A stretch of DNA of 27,110 bases from JADHUC01 sp964617665 (GCA_964617665.1 CAZUAH010000151.1:1-27110); one strand, 5' to 3'. Shown: positions 14,811 through 22,955, counted from the stretch's first letter. Numbers and translations are program-made. The notes: generated by a model from the letters alone, not told the origin.

Positions 14811-15976
14811 ACCCACGCATCGAAATGAAACTGCTCACGGCGTCGTTGTTGGTATCCGTCTTGGTCGTTGCGGCAAGTACTTGCTTGATCGCCGCAGAAG
14901 CGGCGGGCGGAGGCAACGGCGCGGTCTGCGAAATCGCCGCCGTAACCGAATTCGATCAACTACGGAACCAGACGCCGATTCAGCTCGAGAACGGTTGGGA
15001 GCTGCGGTTTGGCCTTGGGGCCGGCGGAACTGAAGCCGGCCCTTGGCAGCTGTTGTACTGTCTGGCCAGTTGCACCAACCAGGACGATTCACCCACCCTT
15101 GCCTACAAAGGTGAGTTGCTCGGAGAACGGCTCGGACCGGTCTTCTATCGTGTTCTAATGGATCGAGAAACGCCCCTGGCCGTCTGCGGCCAGACGATGT
15201 TTGCGGATGAAGACGTGCCGCCGGAGGGCCTATACTGCGGGATGGTTCTTACTGCCTGGCAGGGCAAGTACCATGTAGAGGTTCTTTCGCAAGATGACAG
15301 AGTCATCGCGAGCCGGACAATTGACGTTGCTAAGCCGCGCGCCTTGTATTGGCAGGAGTTCGCGCGACAGAAAGGGACGATACTGCAATCGCCCGTTGCT
15401 GCCAGACCCGAATTCGTGGGCACTTGGCCACTCTGGGAAAACGGTGGGAGAATCTCAAGCCAGCTGCGACAGCGGTGTCCTTTGCCCGGGAAAGTACCCA
15501 CACCAACCGCGTGGGTTGACCACGTCGGGAGAAAGGCTAGGGCCATTCGCGTTGGCGAACGCATCTGCCCATTGAAGCTATCGCTGAAAGACGGGCATTT
15601 CGTGATCCAATCACCCGTGAAACTCGTTGATTGGCCAGACTACTACTTACTGGCTCGCTGGTGGGTGAACGGGCAGCCAGTATTGCCTCGACGCCCGGAG
15701 GAGATCTCTATGCGGTCGATCGGCCGCCAAGTGTCCTTCACGACGGAGATGCAAATCCAATTCGGTCTACCTGACACGCTCGGCAAACTGAAAGTCGGCG
15801 ATACGATCAGTCTGCAAGTCCTCTACTCGCCGGCCATGATTGAACAGGTGCCGACCAGCCGAATCTCCCTTGCCCTTCTGCGTGCCGCATCGCCACACGA
15901 CGCCAATGTGGCCGCCATGCCCATGACCAGCAACCGGATCGAGTTTGCCGTTACCAAGGCAATGTTACTTCCTTGA
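14807..15976 (+). CDS. Secreted protein of unknown function, coupled to the esterase
   Basis: A protein of 389 residues. The GTG at 14807 overlaps the esterase stop (GTGA); an ATG at 14825 is an alternative start. The N-terminus is a signal peptide (MKLLTASLLVSVLVVAAST, with cleavage near AAEAAGGG). The mature protein is rich in beta strands, with segments such as NGWELRFGLG, GLYCGMVLTAWQGKYHVEVLSQDDRVIASRTID and YYLLARWWVNGQPVLPRRP, suggesting beta-sandwich domains. No catalytic motif is recognised. The overlap argues for co-translation with the esterase and perhaps a shared role at the cell surface, but function is unknown. Confidence 0.78.
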   Translation: MNPRIEMKLLTASLLVSVLVVAASTCLIAAEAAGGGNGAVCEIAAVTEFDQLRNQTPIQLENGWELRFGLGAGGTEAGPWQLLYCLASCTNQDDSPTLAYKGELLGERLGPVFYRVLMDRETPLAVCGQTMFADEDVPPEGLYCGMVLTAWQGKYHVEVLSQDDRVIASRTIDVAKPRALYWQEFARQKGTILQSPVAARPEFVGTWPLWENGGRISSQLRQRCPLPGKVPTPTAWVDHVGRKARAIRVGERICPLKLSLKDGHFVIQSPVKLVDWPDYYLLARWWVNGQPVLPRRPEEISMRSIGRQVSFTTEMQIQFGLPDTLGKLKVGDTISLQVLYSPAMIEQVPTSRISLALLRAASPHDANVAAMPMTSNRIEFAVTKAMLLP

Positions 15977-16070
15977 TTCTTTCTACGTCCTTCCGATACT
16001 TCGATAAGTACGTCAAGAGTATTGGTGGCGGAGAATGAGGGCATGCAAGACTGCCCGACGGAGATGCCCC

Positions 16071-16559
16071 GTGCCAAAATGCCCCTTCTGCGATTTCCGC
16101 AATTCGCCATCCGCCAAGACCTGTGAGAAATGCGGCGGGCCGCTGCCAAACGCAGGACTAGCAGACGATCTCAGTCTTGAAGAGCAACTGCGCTCCGTTC
16201 TCGACCGCGGCGAGAAGGCCGGCGCCATCAGCCTGTATCGGGAGCAAACCGGCGCTGGACAACAAGATGCCAGCGATGCCGTGGACGCGTTCGAACAAGG
16301 CGAGCCATTGCCATCGTTGCCGGAGGTCGAAGCAGGACTGGAAGAAGAGATTCTCGCTTTGCTGCAGAGCGGCAAAAGGATTCAGGCGGTCAAGGCATAC
16401 CGAGAGCAAACCGGATCGACTCTGAAACATGCGGCCCGCGCCGTCGACGCACTGGCCGCCGAGCATGGAATTGCCGTGAAGGGAGGTGGCTGTGCCGGCG
16501 CCACGCTGATGATCCTCGCAGTCGCTTGTCTTGCCGCCCGGCATTTCCTTCAGGCGTGA
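16071..16559 (+). CDS. Zinc-ribbon protein with two L7/L12-like helical repeats and a C-terminal membrane helix
   Basis: A protein of 162 residues from GTG 16071 (GGAG seven bases upstream), which gives the natural start MPKCPFCDFRN; an ATG at 16035 would add a basic leader. Cysteines 4, 7, 18 and 21 form a CxxC...CxxC zinc ribbon. Two related helical units follow: about 36-74 (VLDRGEKAGAISLYREQTGAG) and 92-130 (LLQSGKRIQAVKAYREQTGST), each like the GKkIEAIKlyREatG...A..AV element of the ribosomal L7/L12 C-terminal domain. A hydrophobic helix at about 141-157 probably anchors it with the ribbon in the cytoplasm. The role is unknown; the repeats suggest protein binding. It precedes the BlaI gene but has its own start region. 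Confidence 0.78.
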   Translation: MPKCPFCDFRNSPSAKTCEKCGGPLPNAGLADDLSLEEQLRSVLDRGEKAGAISLYREQTGAGQQDASDAVDAFEQGEPLPSLPEVEAGLEEEILALLQSGKRIQAVKAYREQTGSTLKHAARAVDALAAEHGIAVKGGGCAGATLMILAVACLAARHFLQA

Positions 16560-16620
16560 AGTGCAGAAACCAACTCCTTCACCACACGTCGCCAAATTGG
16601 GGCTACGCAAAAAAGAACAC

Positions 16621-16648
16621 TTGACATTCTGGCAACATGCAGGATAAT
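16621..16648 (+). promoter_or_regulatory. Sigma-70-type promoter of the BlaI/M56 operon
   Basis: A -35 box TTGACA (16621-16626), a 16-bp spacer and a -10 box GATAAT (16643-16648), near consensus and about 60 bp before the repressor start at 16708. The direct repeat AACATGCAG (16634-16642, 16659-16667) flanks the -10 box. Confidence 0.75.
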
Positions 16649-16661
16649 CCGCACATTGAAC

Positions 16662-16679
16662 ATGCAGACACTTCTGCAT
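16662..16679. promoter_or_regulatory. Candidate BlaI-family operator
   Basis: ATGCAGA, CACT, TCTGCAT is a perfect 18-bp inverted repeat just downstream of the -10 box, over the expected start of transcription. This is where a BlaI-type dimer would block its own operon. It contains one half of the AACATGCAG direct repeat. Confidence 0.55.
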
Positions 16680-16707
16680 ATCTAGTCGAGTGTCCCGGGA
16701 GGCCGTG

Positions 16708-17082
16708 ATGGCGAAGTTCACGCCCGGCGAATTGGAGGTTATGCGGATTCTCTGGAGCCACGGCGAACTGAAGCCGGCGGAGATCCAGCAACACTTCCCT
16801 CGTCGAATCAAGAACAATGCTCTGCGCTCGTATTTGACCATTCTGCTGGAAAAAGGCCACGTGGTTCGGCAACGCAAGGGCAAGGCCTATTACTATCGGG
16901 CGAAGACGCGACTCGAATCCACGTTTCGGTCCATGTTTGACGAATTGGTCGGAGCCTGTTTTGACGGCTCGACCGAAGCGTTACTTTGCCATCTGATCAA
17001 GCGAGAAGAACTCACGGAGGATGATCTCCTTGAACTGAAGCGGATGGCCGATGAGGAATCTCCCTCCGAGAATATCGAATAA
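16708..17082 (+). CDS. BlaI/MecI/CopY-family transcriptional repressor
   Basis: A protein of 124 residues from ATG 16708, with GGGAGG five bases upstream; an in-frame GTG at 16690 lacks this. The winged helix is clear: FTPGELEVMRILWSHGELKPAEIQQ, then NALRSYLTILLEKGHVVRQRKGKAYYYRA, followed by the dimerisation tail (TEALLCHLIKREELTEDDLLELKRM). These repressors bind palindromes as dimers and are inactivated when a partner membrane protease signals. The M56 protease gene begins 18 bp downstream, so this is a two-gene BlaI/BlaR1-type switch. The N(N)AL...T cleavage region of BlaI proteins is recognisable in the NALRSYLTIL stretch. Confidence 0.93.
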   Translation: MAKFTPGELEVMRILWSHGELKPAEIQQHFPRRIKNNALRSYLTILLEKGHVVRQRKGKAYYYRAKTRLESTFRSMFDELVGACFDGSTEALLCHLIKREELTEDDLLELKRMADEESPSENIE

Positions 17083-17100
17083 GGAACGAGGAGTGACGAC

Positions 17101-19458
17101 ATGGGCGGTACATCGTTACTGACATCGGGGCTTGCGCAGCTCGCTCTCGCTCCTTCTGCCGTTGCCGTTCTGCTGAAGGTTACGTTGATCCTGCTGGCTT
17201 CGTGGCTCGTTCATCTAATGCTGGCACAGGCCAATCCGCGCTGGCGAAGATTGTCGTGGCGCGCGACTGTCATTGCATTGGTGTCCGTGCCTATCCTGCA
17301 CTGCTGGGGGCCTGCCCTAAATCTGTCGATTCTGACCGAGTCCTCAGTGATGCCGTTTGCCGATGTTAGAGAATCAACCTCACCGGACGCTCGACTTGAT
17401 CGCCCCAATGGCCTCGCGGAAGACGTGTATGCGCGTGCCGACACCTCCGCCGAACATGGGTCAAATCTGCCTTCGGCGAACCCGATTTCTCGCGCGGAAG
17501 TCCCGCCACCGCGAACCGGTTCGTCTTCTAGAATGCGTGTCTTGGGGGTGCTGCGGATCATTTGGGGCGTGGGAGCCTCGTTGCTATTGGTCAAGCTTGG
17601 CGTCGGAGTGTCGCGACTTGCGCGGGTTGTGCGAAACGCAATTCCCGCCCCTGAAGCGATCATGCGAGAGTTTCGGCGAGTCTGCCACCAGGTGGGCTAT
17701 CGAAAGACGCTCGACGTACGGTGCTCCAGCGAGGTGAAATCGCCTCTGTTGTGCGGACTGTTGCGTCCCGTCTTGGTCTTGCCTGACCGCGTTTACAACG
17801 GGCGCCCCAACTCTGATCATCTTTTGGCCATCTTCGCCCACGAACTGTCTCACGCACGATCGCGGGACACGCTTTGGAATGCCGTTGTGCATATCTCTGC
17901 AATCGTGCTCTGGTTTCACCCTTTGGCGTGGAGGATGCGGCGGGCACACGCGGCGGCTTGCGAAGCGGTCAGCGACTGCGTGGCGGCCGACTATGTCGGA
18001 GACGTCGACTCCTACGCACGCGTACTGGCTCGTGAGACGTTGGATTCGGCACGGCGAACGCCCATCGCGGCGCTGGCAATGGGCCACCGGTGCGACGTCT
18101 CCAGACGGGTCGCTGCATTGCGACGCCGCGTATTTGCAGGCGGTCTGGGATGGCGGCGGATCGCGGGGTGTGTCGTGATGGGCACGCTGCTGGTCACGTC
18201 CACGGCTGGCCTGCATGTGGTGCTGTTGGAAGCGCCCGCAATCGCGGGAGATGAGCCGAGGCCGGAGAAGAAAGAGCGAAAGGGCCGTTCGCCAAGGGAC
18301 GCGATCGTGAAGATCGACAAGGTGAAGGACATCCAGGCGGCGGTCGCGAAGGGGCTTCACTATTTGGCCTCGCAACAGAACGACGACGGGTCATTCGGAA
18401 AGGGAAAACGAACGAGCGGGAACGTTGGAATCGCTTCTCTGGCTGGCATGGCGTTGCTGGGGGCTGGCAACGAGCCGGGCAAAGGTGAATTCGCCAATAA
18501 CATCCAGGCCGTGGTTGAGCACCTTCTCGCCAGTTCTCACGAGGACGGTTTAATCCGTTCGCCGGCTGCGACGTCGCACGGCGTGATGTACGAACATGCC
18601 TATGCGACACGTTTCTTGGCCGCGATGTATGCACGAAAGCGGGATGAGCGGGTACTGAAGACACTGGCAAATGCCGTGATGCTGATCGTCGCCAGTCAGA
18701 ACGAAGAGGGCGGTTGGCGGTACCTGCCCACTTCAGAGGACGCCGATATCTCGGTAACCTCCTCTCAGATCATCGCCCTTCAAGCGGCCAAGCGAGTCGG
18801 CATCGCCGTCCCGAAGAAAACACTGGACCAAGCGATCAAATACGTGAAACGATGCCAAAACGCGGACGGCGGATTTGCCTACGTGGCGGCCCGTGGAGAG
18901 AGCGGCCTGCCTCGCTCGGCTGCCGCCATGGCGGCGCTGTTTATGTCGGGCGTCGAGGATGAGACGGTGGTGAAGAAAGGCATCGGCTACCTCATGAGCC
19001 AGTTGCCGTCGGCTCAAGACGTTGAGCGTCGTGAGAGCTACTTCTTCTACTCGCGATACTACGCGGTCGAAGCGGCATTTCACGCCGGAGCAATAGAATG
19101 GAGCCAATGGTACAAACAGGCTCGTGACGAATTGCTGCGTCGCCAAACGCCTGACGGCAGTTGGCATCACCAGCTTGGGCCTATCTACGCTACAGCACTT
19201 GCTAGTCTGACTCTTCAGACCTCGCCATTCCCACGGAATGCGCGTACTCCCCCTCAAGTCGTGCCTTTTCCCGGGAAGGCAGCACACTTGCACATTATCG
19301 CGCCGAACGAGTGGGCGCGGCCCAGGTGGCTGCAGATCGAAATGGGCATGAAGGCGGACGCGCTGGAGCGGGGCAATCCAATACGACCATCACGACTATC
19401 GCCTCGCAACGAGATCAAGCAGATAACCCCGTCACGGGTAGAGCCTCGCGATCGATGA
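17101..19458 (+). CDS. BlaR1-like M56 membrane metalloprotease fused to a squalene-cyclase-like toroid domain
   Basis: A protein of 785 residues with GAGGAG before the ATG. Membrane helices are at about 18-41, 54-72, 147-168, 258-277 and 355-376. The zinc protease motif HELSH is at 247-251, with a third ligand candidate E288 in ACEAVSD, as in BlaR1/MecR1. After the last helix the usual penicillin-binding sensor is absent. Residues about 408-705 instead form an alpha/alpha toroid like the prenyltransferase/squalene-cyclase superfamily, with repeated turns QQNDDGSF, SQNEEGGW, CQNADGGF and RQTPDGSW. The cyclase catalytic DxDD motif is not seen, so I infer a ligand- or protein-sensing role. The last 80 residues are Pro/Arg-rich, look untypical, and overlap the 3' end of metF by 27 bp. 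Confidence 0.9.
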   Translation: MGGTSLLTSGLAQLALAPSAVAVLLKVTLILLASWLVHLMLAQANPRWRRLSWRATVIALVSVPILHCWGPALNLSILTESSVMPFADVRESTSPDARLDRPNGLAEDVYARADTSAEHGSNLPSANPISRAEVPPPRTGSSSRMRVLGVLRIIWGVGASLLLVKLGVGVSRLARVVRNAIPAPEAIMREFRRVCHQVGYRKTLDVRCSSEVKSPLLCGLLRPVLVLPDRVYNGRPNSDHLLAIFAHELSHARSRDTLWNAVVHISAIVLWFHPLAWRMRRAHAAACEAVSDCVAADYVGDVDSYARVLARETLDSARRTPIAALAMGHRCDVSRRVAALRRRVFAGGLGWRRIAGCVVMGTLLVTSTAGLHVVLLEAPAIAGDEPRPEKKERKGRSPRDAIVKIDKVKDIQAAVAKGLHYLASQQNDDGSFGKGKRTSGNVGIASLAGMALLGAGNEPGKGEFANNIQAVVEHLLASSHEDGLIRSPAATSHGVMYEHAYATRFLAAMYARKRDERVLKTLANAVMLIVASQNEEGGWRYLPTSEDADISVTSSQIIALQAAKRVGIAVPKKTLDQAIKYVKRCQNADGGFAYVAARGESGLPRSAAAMAALFMSGVEDETVVKKGIGYLMSQLPSAQDVERRESYFFYSRYYAVEAAFHAGAIEWSQWYKQARDELLRRQTPDGSWHHQLGPIYATALASLTLQTSPFPRNARTPPQVVPFPGKAAHLHIIAPNEWARPRWLQIEMGMKADALERGNPIRPSRLSPRNEIKQITPSRVEPRDR

Positions 19459-20322
19459 TGGCATGTCGACGCTGCTCAGCACAACGGACGTGGCCTCGGA
19501 CTTATTCAACACGTAGAAGTGAATCCCTGGAACGCCTTCTTCCATCAGTTCACGCACTTGGCGTGCCGCAGACTCGACTCCCGCGCAAAACTGCGAGTCA
19601 GGTTGGTCGCTTCGTCCTAACTCGGCGATCAATTCGTCTGGTAACGAGGCGCCGCACAGTGATGCGAGCCGTCGAATTTGCGACAGGCTGGTGACGGGCA
19701 GAATCCCGGGTACCACGGGGACGCGAATCCCTATCCGTTCGCAACGATCGCGGAAGCGAAAGTAATCGTCGTTGTTGTAGAACAACTGCGTAATGACGAC
19801 GTCTGCGCCGGCATCCACCTTGCGTTTCAGATTCTGCAGGTCCACTTCGGGGCTGGGAGCCTCGCAATGCGTTTCCGGGTAGCCTGCCACGGCTACGCTG
19901 AAGCCGGGAGATTCCGCGCGGATGAAGGTGACCAGTTCATTGGCGTGGTGCAGACCGCCGGGCTTGGTGATGAACTCGCGTTGCCCGCGCGGTGGATCGC
20001 CGCGCAGAGCGACGATGTAGTCCACTTCACGCTGCGTCGCTTCCGACAAATACAGCCGCAAGTCGTCGACCGTTGCACCAACGCAAGTTAGATGCGAAGC
20101 AACCGGGACTCCGTACATCCGTTTGACACGTTCGATAATGTCCAGCGTCTTGTCCCGAGTCGAACCGCCAGCACCGTAAGTACAGGTGATGAACCTCGGC
20201 CCGTACTCCATCAGCCGTTCCACGTGCCGAATCAGCCTCTCTTCGCCCGCCGCTGTTCGGGGCGGGAACAACTCGTAAGAGAGCACAAACTTGCCGTTGC
20301 CGTACAACTCGCCTAGCCGCAT
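19432..20322 (-). CDS. metF: 5,10-Methylenetetrahydrofolate reductase
   Basis: A protein of 296 residues, the normal bacterial length. This FAD enzyme reduces 5,10-methylene-THF to 5-methyl-THF for methionine synthesis. Hallmarks in order: SYELFPPRT with the active-site glutamate near residue 17, TYGAGGSTRDKT, HLTCVGAT, YIVALRGDPPRG, VAGYPETH, ADVVITQLFYNNDDYFRF, VPGILPVTS and the C-terminal GIHFYVLNKSE. It lies 51 bp after panB in the same direction and probably shares its transcript. The ribosome site before ATG 20322 is weak. Its 3' end overlaps that of the convergent M56 gene. Confidence 0.96.
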   Translation of the reverse strand: MRLGELYGNGKFVLSYELFPPRTAAGEERLIRHVERLMEYGPRFITCTYGAGGSTRDKTLDIIERVKRMYGVPVASHLTCVGATVDDLRLYLSEATQREVDYIVALRGDPPRGQREFITKPGGLHHANELVTFIRAESPGFSVAVAGYPETHCEAPSPEVDLQNLKRKVDAGADVVITQLFYNNDDYFRFRDRCERIGIRVPVVPGILPVTSLSQIRRLASLCGASLPDELIAELGRSDQPDSQFCAGVESAARQVRELMEEGVPGIHFYVLNKSEATSVVLSSVDMPSSIARLYP

Positions 20323-20373
20323 GGTGACGATGAGATCCGAGACAAGGAACGATGAGACAAGTGACCTAATACG

Positions 20374-21174
20374 TTACTTAAAGGACTCTTTCGGGCCAGG
20401 GAAGGTGCCCTCGCGCACATCGTCGCGATACTGGGTTACCGCTTCGACGATTTGGCTGCCCAAGTCCGCGTAGACTCTCGCGTGCCGCGGCTTGTGTCCC
20501 TCGATCAGGCCAAGGAGGTCGTGAACGACCAAGATTTGACCATCGCAGTTCGGGCCGGCGCCTATGCCGATCGTGGGAATGGTTAGGGCAGACGTAATTT
20601 CTGCGGCAATGTCCGACGGGACGCACTCCAATACGACCGCAAACGCCCCTGCATCCTCGTTTGCCTTGGCATCAGCCAATAGCCGCTCGCGATTCCGTTG
20701 AACGCGGTAGCCGCCGAGTTTCTGGACGCTTTGAGGCTGGAGTCCGCAGTGGCCCAACACTGGAATCCCGGCCGAAACCAGCGCGGAAATCACCTCCGCC
20801 CTCTCAACGCCACCTTCCAACTTGACGGCCTGGCAGCCAGCCTCCTTGATGATCCGCCCAGCGTTCTCGATCGCTCGGGGCACGTCGATCTGATAGCTGA
20901 GAAAAGGCATATCTGCCACCACGAGGGCGTGGCGCACCGCTCGGGCCACCATTTCCGTGTGGTAGATGACCTCGTCCACAGTCGTACGCAACGTGTTGGG
21001 GCGTCCCTGAACGACCGTGGCCAGACTGTCTCCCACCAAGATTCCTTCGATGCCCGTATTGTCGACTAAACGAGCCGTTGCGTAGTCGTAGGCCGTAAGC
21101 ATAGTGATCTTACTGCCCGACTTTTTCAAAGCCGAGAATTCGGGTACCGTGATTTGGTGATGATCAGAACTCAT
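20374..21174 (-). CDS. panB: 3-Methyl-2-oxobutanoate hydroxymethyltransferase
   Basis: A protein of 266 residues, a standard length. It transfers the hydroxymethyl group of 5,10-methylene-THF to 2-ketoisovalerate, the first committed step to pantothenate and CoA. Signatures are MLTAYDYATARLVD, VGDSLATVVQG (metal ligand D49), VVADMPFLSY (D88), AVKLEGG, VLGHCGLQPQSV, VVLECVP (catalytic E183) and IGIGAGPNCDGQILVVHDLLGL. No Shine-Dalgarno site precedes ATG 21174 and a TATAAT box lies only about 12 bp upstream, so the mRNA may be nearly leaderless. It is divergent from serA. Confidence 0.96.
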   Translation of the reverse strand: MSSDHHQITVPEFSALKKSGSKITMLTAYDYATARLVDNTGIEGILVGDSLATVVQGRPNTLRTTVDEVIYHTEMVARAVRHALVVADMPFLSYQIDVPRAIENAGRIIKEAGCQAVKLEGGVERAEVISALVSAGIPVLGHCGLQPQSVQKLGGYRVQRNRERLLADAKANEDAGAFAVVLECVPSDIAAEITSALTIPTIGIGAGPNCDGQILVVHDLLGLIEGHKPRHARVYADLGSQIVEAVTQYRDDVREGTFPGPKESFK

Positions 21175-21186
21175 GATGCGAAGGTG

Positions 21187-21192
21187 ATTATA
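21187..21192 (-). promoter_or_regulatory. Possible -10 box of panB
   Basis: TATAAT on the minus strand, 12 bp before the panB start codon. A 5-bp hairpin TCTGA/TCAGA (21199-21212) with a TTCG loop on the minus strand lies just upstream. No good -35 box is seen. Confidence 0.3.
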
Positions 21193-21242
21193 GGACTCTC
21201 TGACGAATCAGAAATGGGGCGACACTCCATTTGTCAGGCCGC

Positions 21243-21276
21243 TTGGCATTAACCGGTGCTCGCCCTATTATAGGGC
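21243..21276 (+). promoter_or_regulatory. serA promoter with palindrome over the -10 box
   Basis: A -35 box TTGGCA (21243-21248), a 17-bp spacer and a -10 box TATTAT (21266-21271). The -10 box lies inside the perfect inverted repeat GCCCTA, TTA, TAGGGC (21262-21276), about 42 bp before the serA start. A protein bound to the palindrome would block the polymerase. Confidence 0.6.
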
Positions 21277-21317
21277 CTCCTGAAAACCGTTGCAGTATGG
21301 AGGATTCGGAGCAAGCC

Positions 21318-22955
21318 ATGCCTCGCGTCGTTGTATTGGATAACTTGTCCCAGGACGGTCTTGATCTATTGGAATCGTCCGGGTTGATCGACTACGAAGT
21401 GCGCACAGGTCTTAAGGGGGAGGACCTCCGACAGACGCTGCTGGAATACGACGGAGCCATCTGCCGAAGTGGGGTGAAGCTGACTGGCGACGTGCTGGAG
21501 GGCAACAGCCGCCTGAAAGTGATCGTGCGTGCCGGTGCAGGCACTGACAATATCGACAAGGACATGGCCACGCGCCAGGGCATGGTGGTCATGAACACAC
21601 CCGGCGGCAACGCGGTTTCCACCGCCGAATTGGCGCTCACCTTAATGCTGGCCATGTCCCGAAATGTCCATCCGGCGTATCAGAGCCTGATCGAGGGTCG
21701 CTGGGATCGCAAGCAGTACATGGGCACGCAACTGATGGGCAAGACCGTTGGCGTGATTGGCCTGGGCCGAGTGGGCCAAGCTCTCGCAGAACGCGCGCAG
21801 GCGATGGGAATGCGAGTGCATGGGTATGATCCTTTCCTTTCCGCGCAACGGGCACGTGAATTGGGTATCACGACCTTCCCGACGGTCAAGGAGATGCTGC
21901 CCGATATCGATTATCTGACGGTTCACACACCCCTTAACGACGAAACCCGAAACTTGATTGGCGCCAACGAGATTCAGTTGATGAAGAAGGGTGCGCGTCT
22001 GGTCAACTGTGCTCGCGGCGGCATCTACAACACCGAGGCGCTGGCTGAAGGGCTTCGGAGCGGACACTTGGGCGGCGTGGCGATCGACGTGTACGAATCC
22101 GAACCGTGCACGGAGAATCCGTTGTTCGGGATGCCCAATGTCCTATGTACGCCTCACCTGGGTGCGAGCACGAAGGAAGCACAGACGGGCGTGGCCGTCG
22201 AAGCGGCCCGTTTGCTGATTGACTTCTTCAGCACAGGTTCTATCAGGTCGTCGGTGAACGTGTCGCCACTGGACAGCGCCACTCTGGAAAGATTGAGTGG
22301 CTTGCTGAATCTGGCACACCGTTTGGGGCTGTTGATGGCGCAGGTCTGCGAAAGCCCGCCAACACGTTGCACACTCCGTTACCAAGGCGAAGTTGCCCAG
22401 AAGGACTGCAGCCTTCTATCAGCAGCCTTCGCAGCGGGCTTACTGGAACGCGCGATGGACGTGGAGGTAAGCATCATCAATGCCCAATTCCTCATGCGCG
22501 ATCGCGGTATTGAATTGGTCGAGCAGAAGTCGAGCGACACCGGGGCCTTCCGTAGCCTGATCACCGCCGAGATCCACAACAACGGCTGCACGGAGACCGC
22601 CAGCGCCACCATTCTCGGCGACAGCATCGCTGGGCTTGTGCAAATGGGCGATTCGCAATTGGAGTGTCGTCTGGAGGGCACCTTGCTGATGACAAGGCAC
22701 AACGACACACCAGGGGTGATCGGCAAGATCGGCGAGGTGTGCGGCAACCACGGTGTGAACATCGCATACCTGTCCGTAGGCCGCCGTCCAGGCGAGCCAA
22801 CGGGAACGCAACTCGGCATGCTGATGTTGGACAACGAACCCCCGGCAGAAGCCATCGAAGAGCTTCTAGCGTTGGAGCCCATACAGCATACGGCGATCGT
22901 CCATCTTCCTGCGGCAAACGAATTACCGCCATGGATGCGCGGGACTGGAGAATAG
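21318..22955 (+). CDS. serA: D-3-phosphoglycerate dehydrogenase (long form with ACT domain)
   Basis: A protein of 545 residues from ATG 21318 (GGAG plus six bases upstream); an in-frame ATG at 21297 is possible but less favoured. It oxidises 3-phosphoglycerate to 3-phosphohydroxypyruvate with NAD, the entry to serine synthesis. Motifs are RAGAGTDNID, the nucleotide fold VGVIGLGRVGQALAERA (148-153 GLGRVG), catalytic R233 in NCARGG, E262 in YESEP and H280 in TPHLGAST. An intervening ASB-like domain follows, then a C-terminal ACT domain from about residue 470 (HNDTPGVIGKIGEVCGNHGVNIAYLSVG), which in many homologues binds serine as feedback inhibitor. Confidence 0.96.
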   Translation: MPRVVVLDNLSQDGLDLLESSGLIDYEVRTGLKGEDLRQTLLEYDGAICRSGVKLTGDVLEGNSRLKVIVRAGAGTDNIDKDMATRQGMVVMNTPGGNAVSTAELALTLMLAMSRNVHPAYQSLIEGRWDRKQYMGTQLMGKTVGVIGLGRVGQALAERAQAMGMRVHGYDPFLSAQRARELGITTFPTVKEMLPDIDYLTVHTPLNDETRNLIGANEIQLMKKGARLVNCARGGIYNTEALAEGLRSGHLGGVAIDVYESEPCTENPLFGMPNVLCTPHLGASTKEAQTGVAVEAARLLIDFFSTGSIRSSVNVSPLDSATLERLSGLLNLAHRLGLLMAQVCESPPTRCTLRYQGEVAQKDCSLLSAAFAAGLLERAMDVEVSIINAQFLMRDRGIELVEQKSSDTGAFRSLITAEIHNNGCTETASATILGDSIAGLVQMGDSQLECRLEGTLLMTRHNDTPGVIGKIGEVCGNHGVNIAYLSVGRRPGEPTGTQLGMLMLDNEPPAEAIEELLALEPIQHTAIVHLPAANELPPWMRGTGE

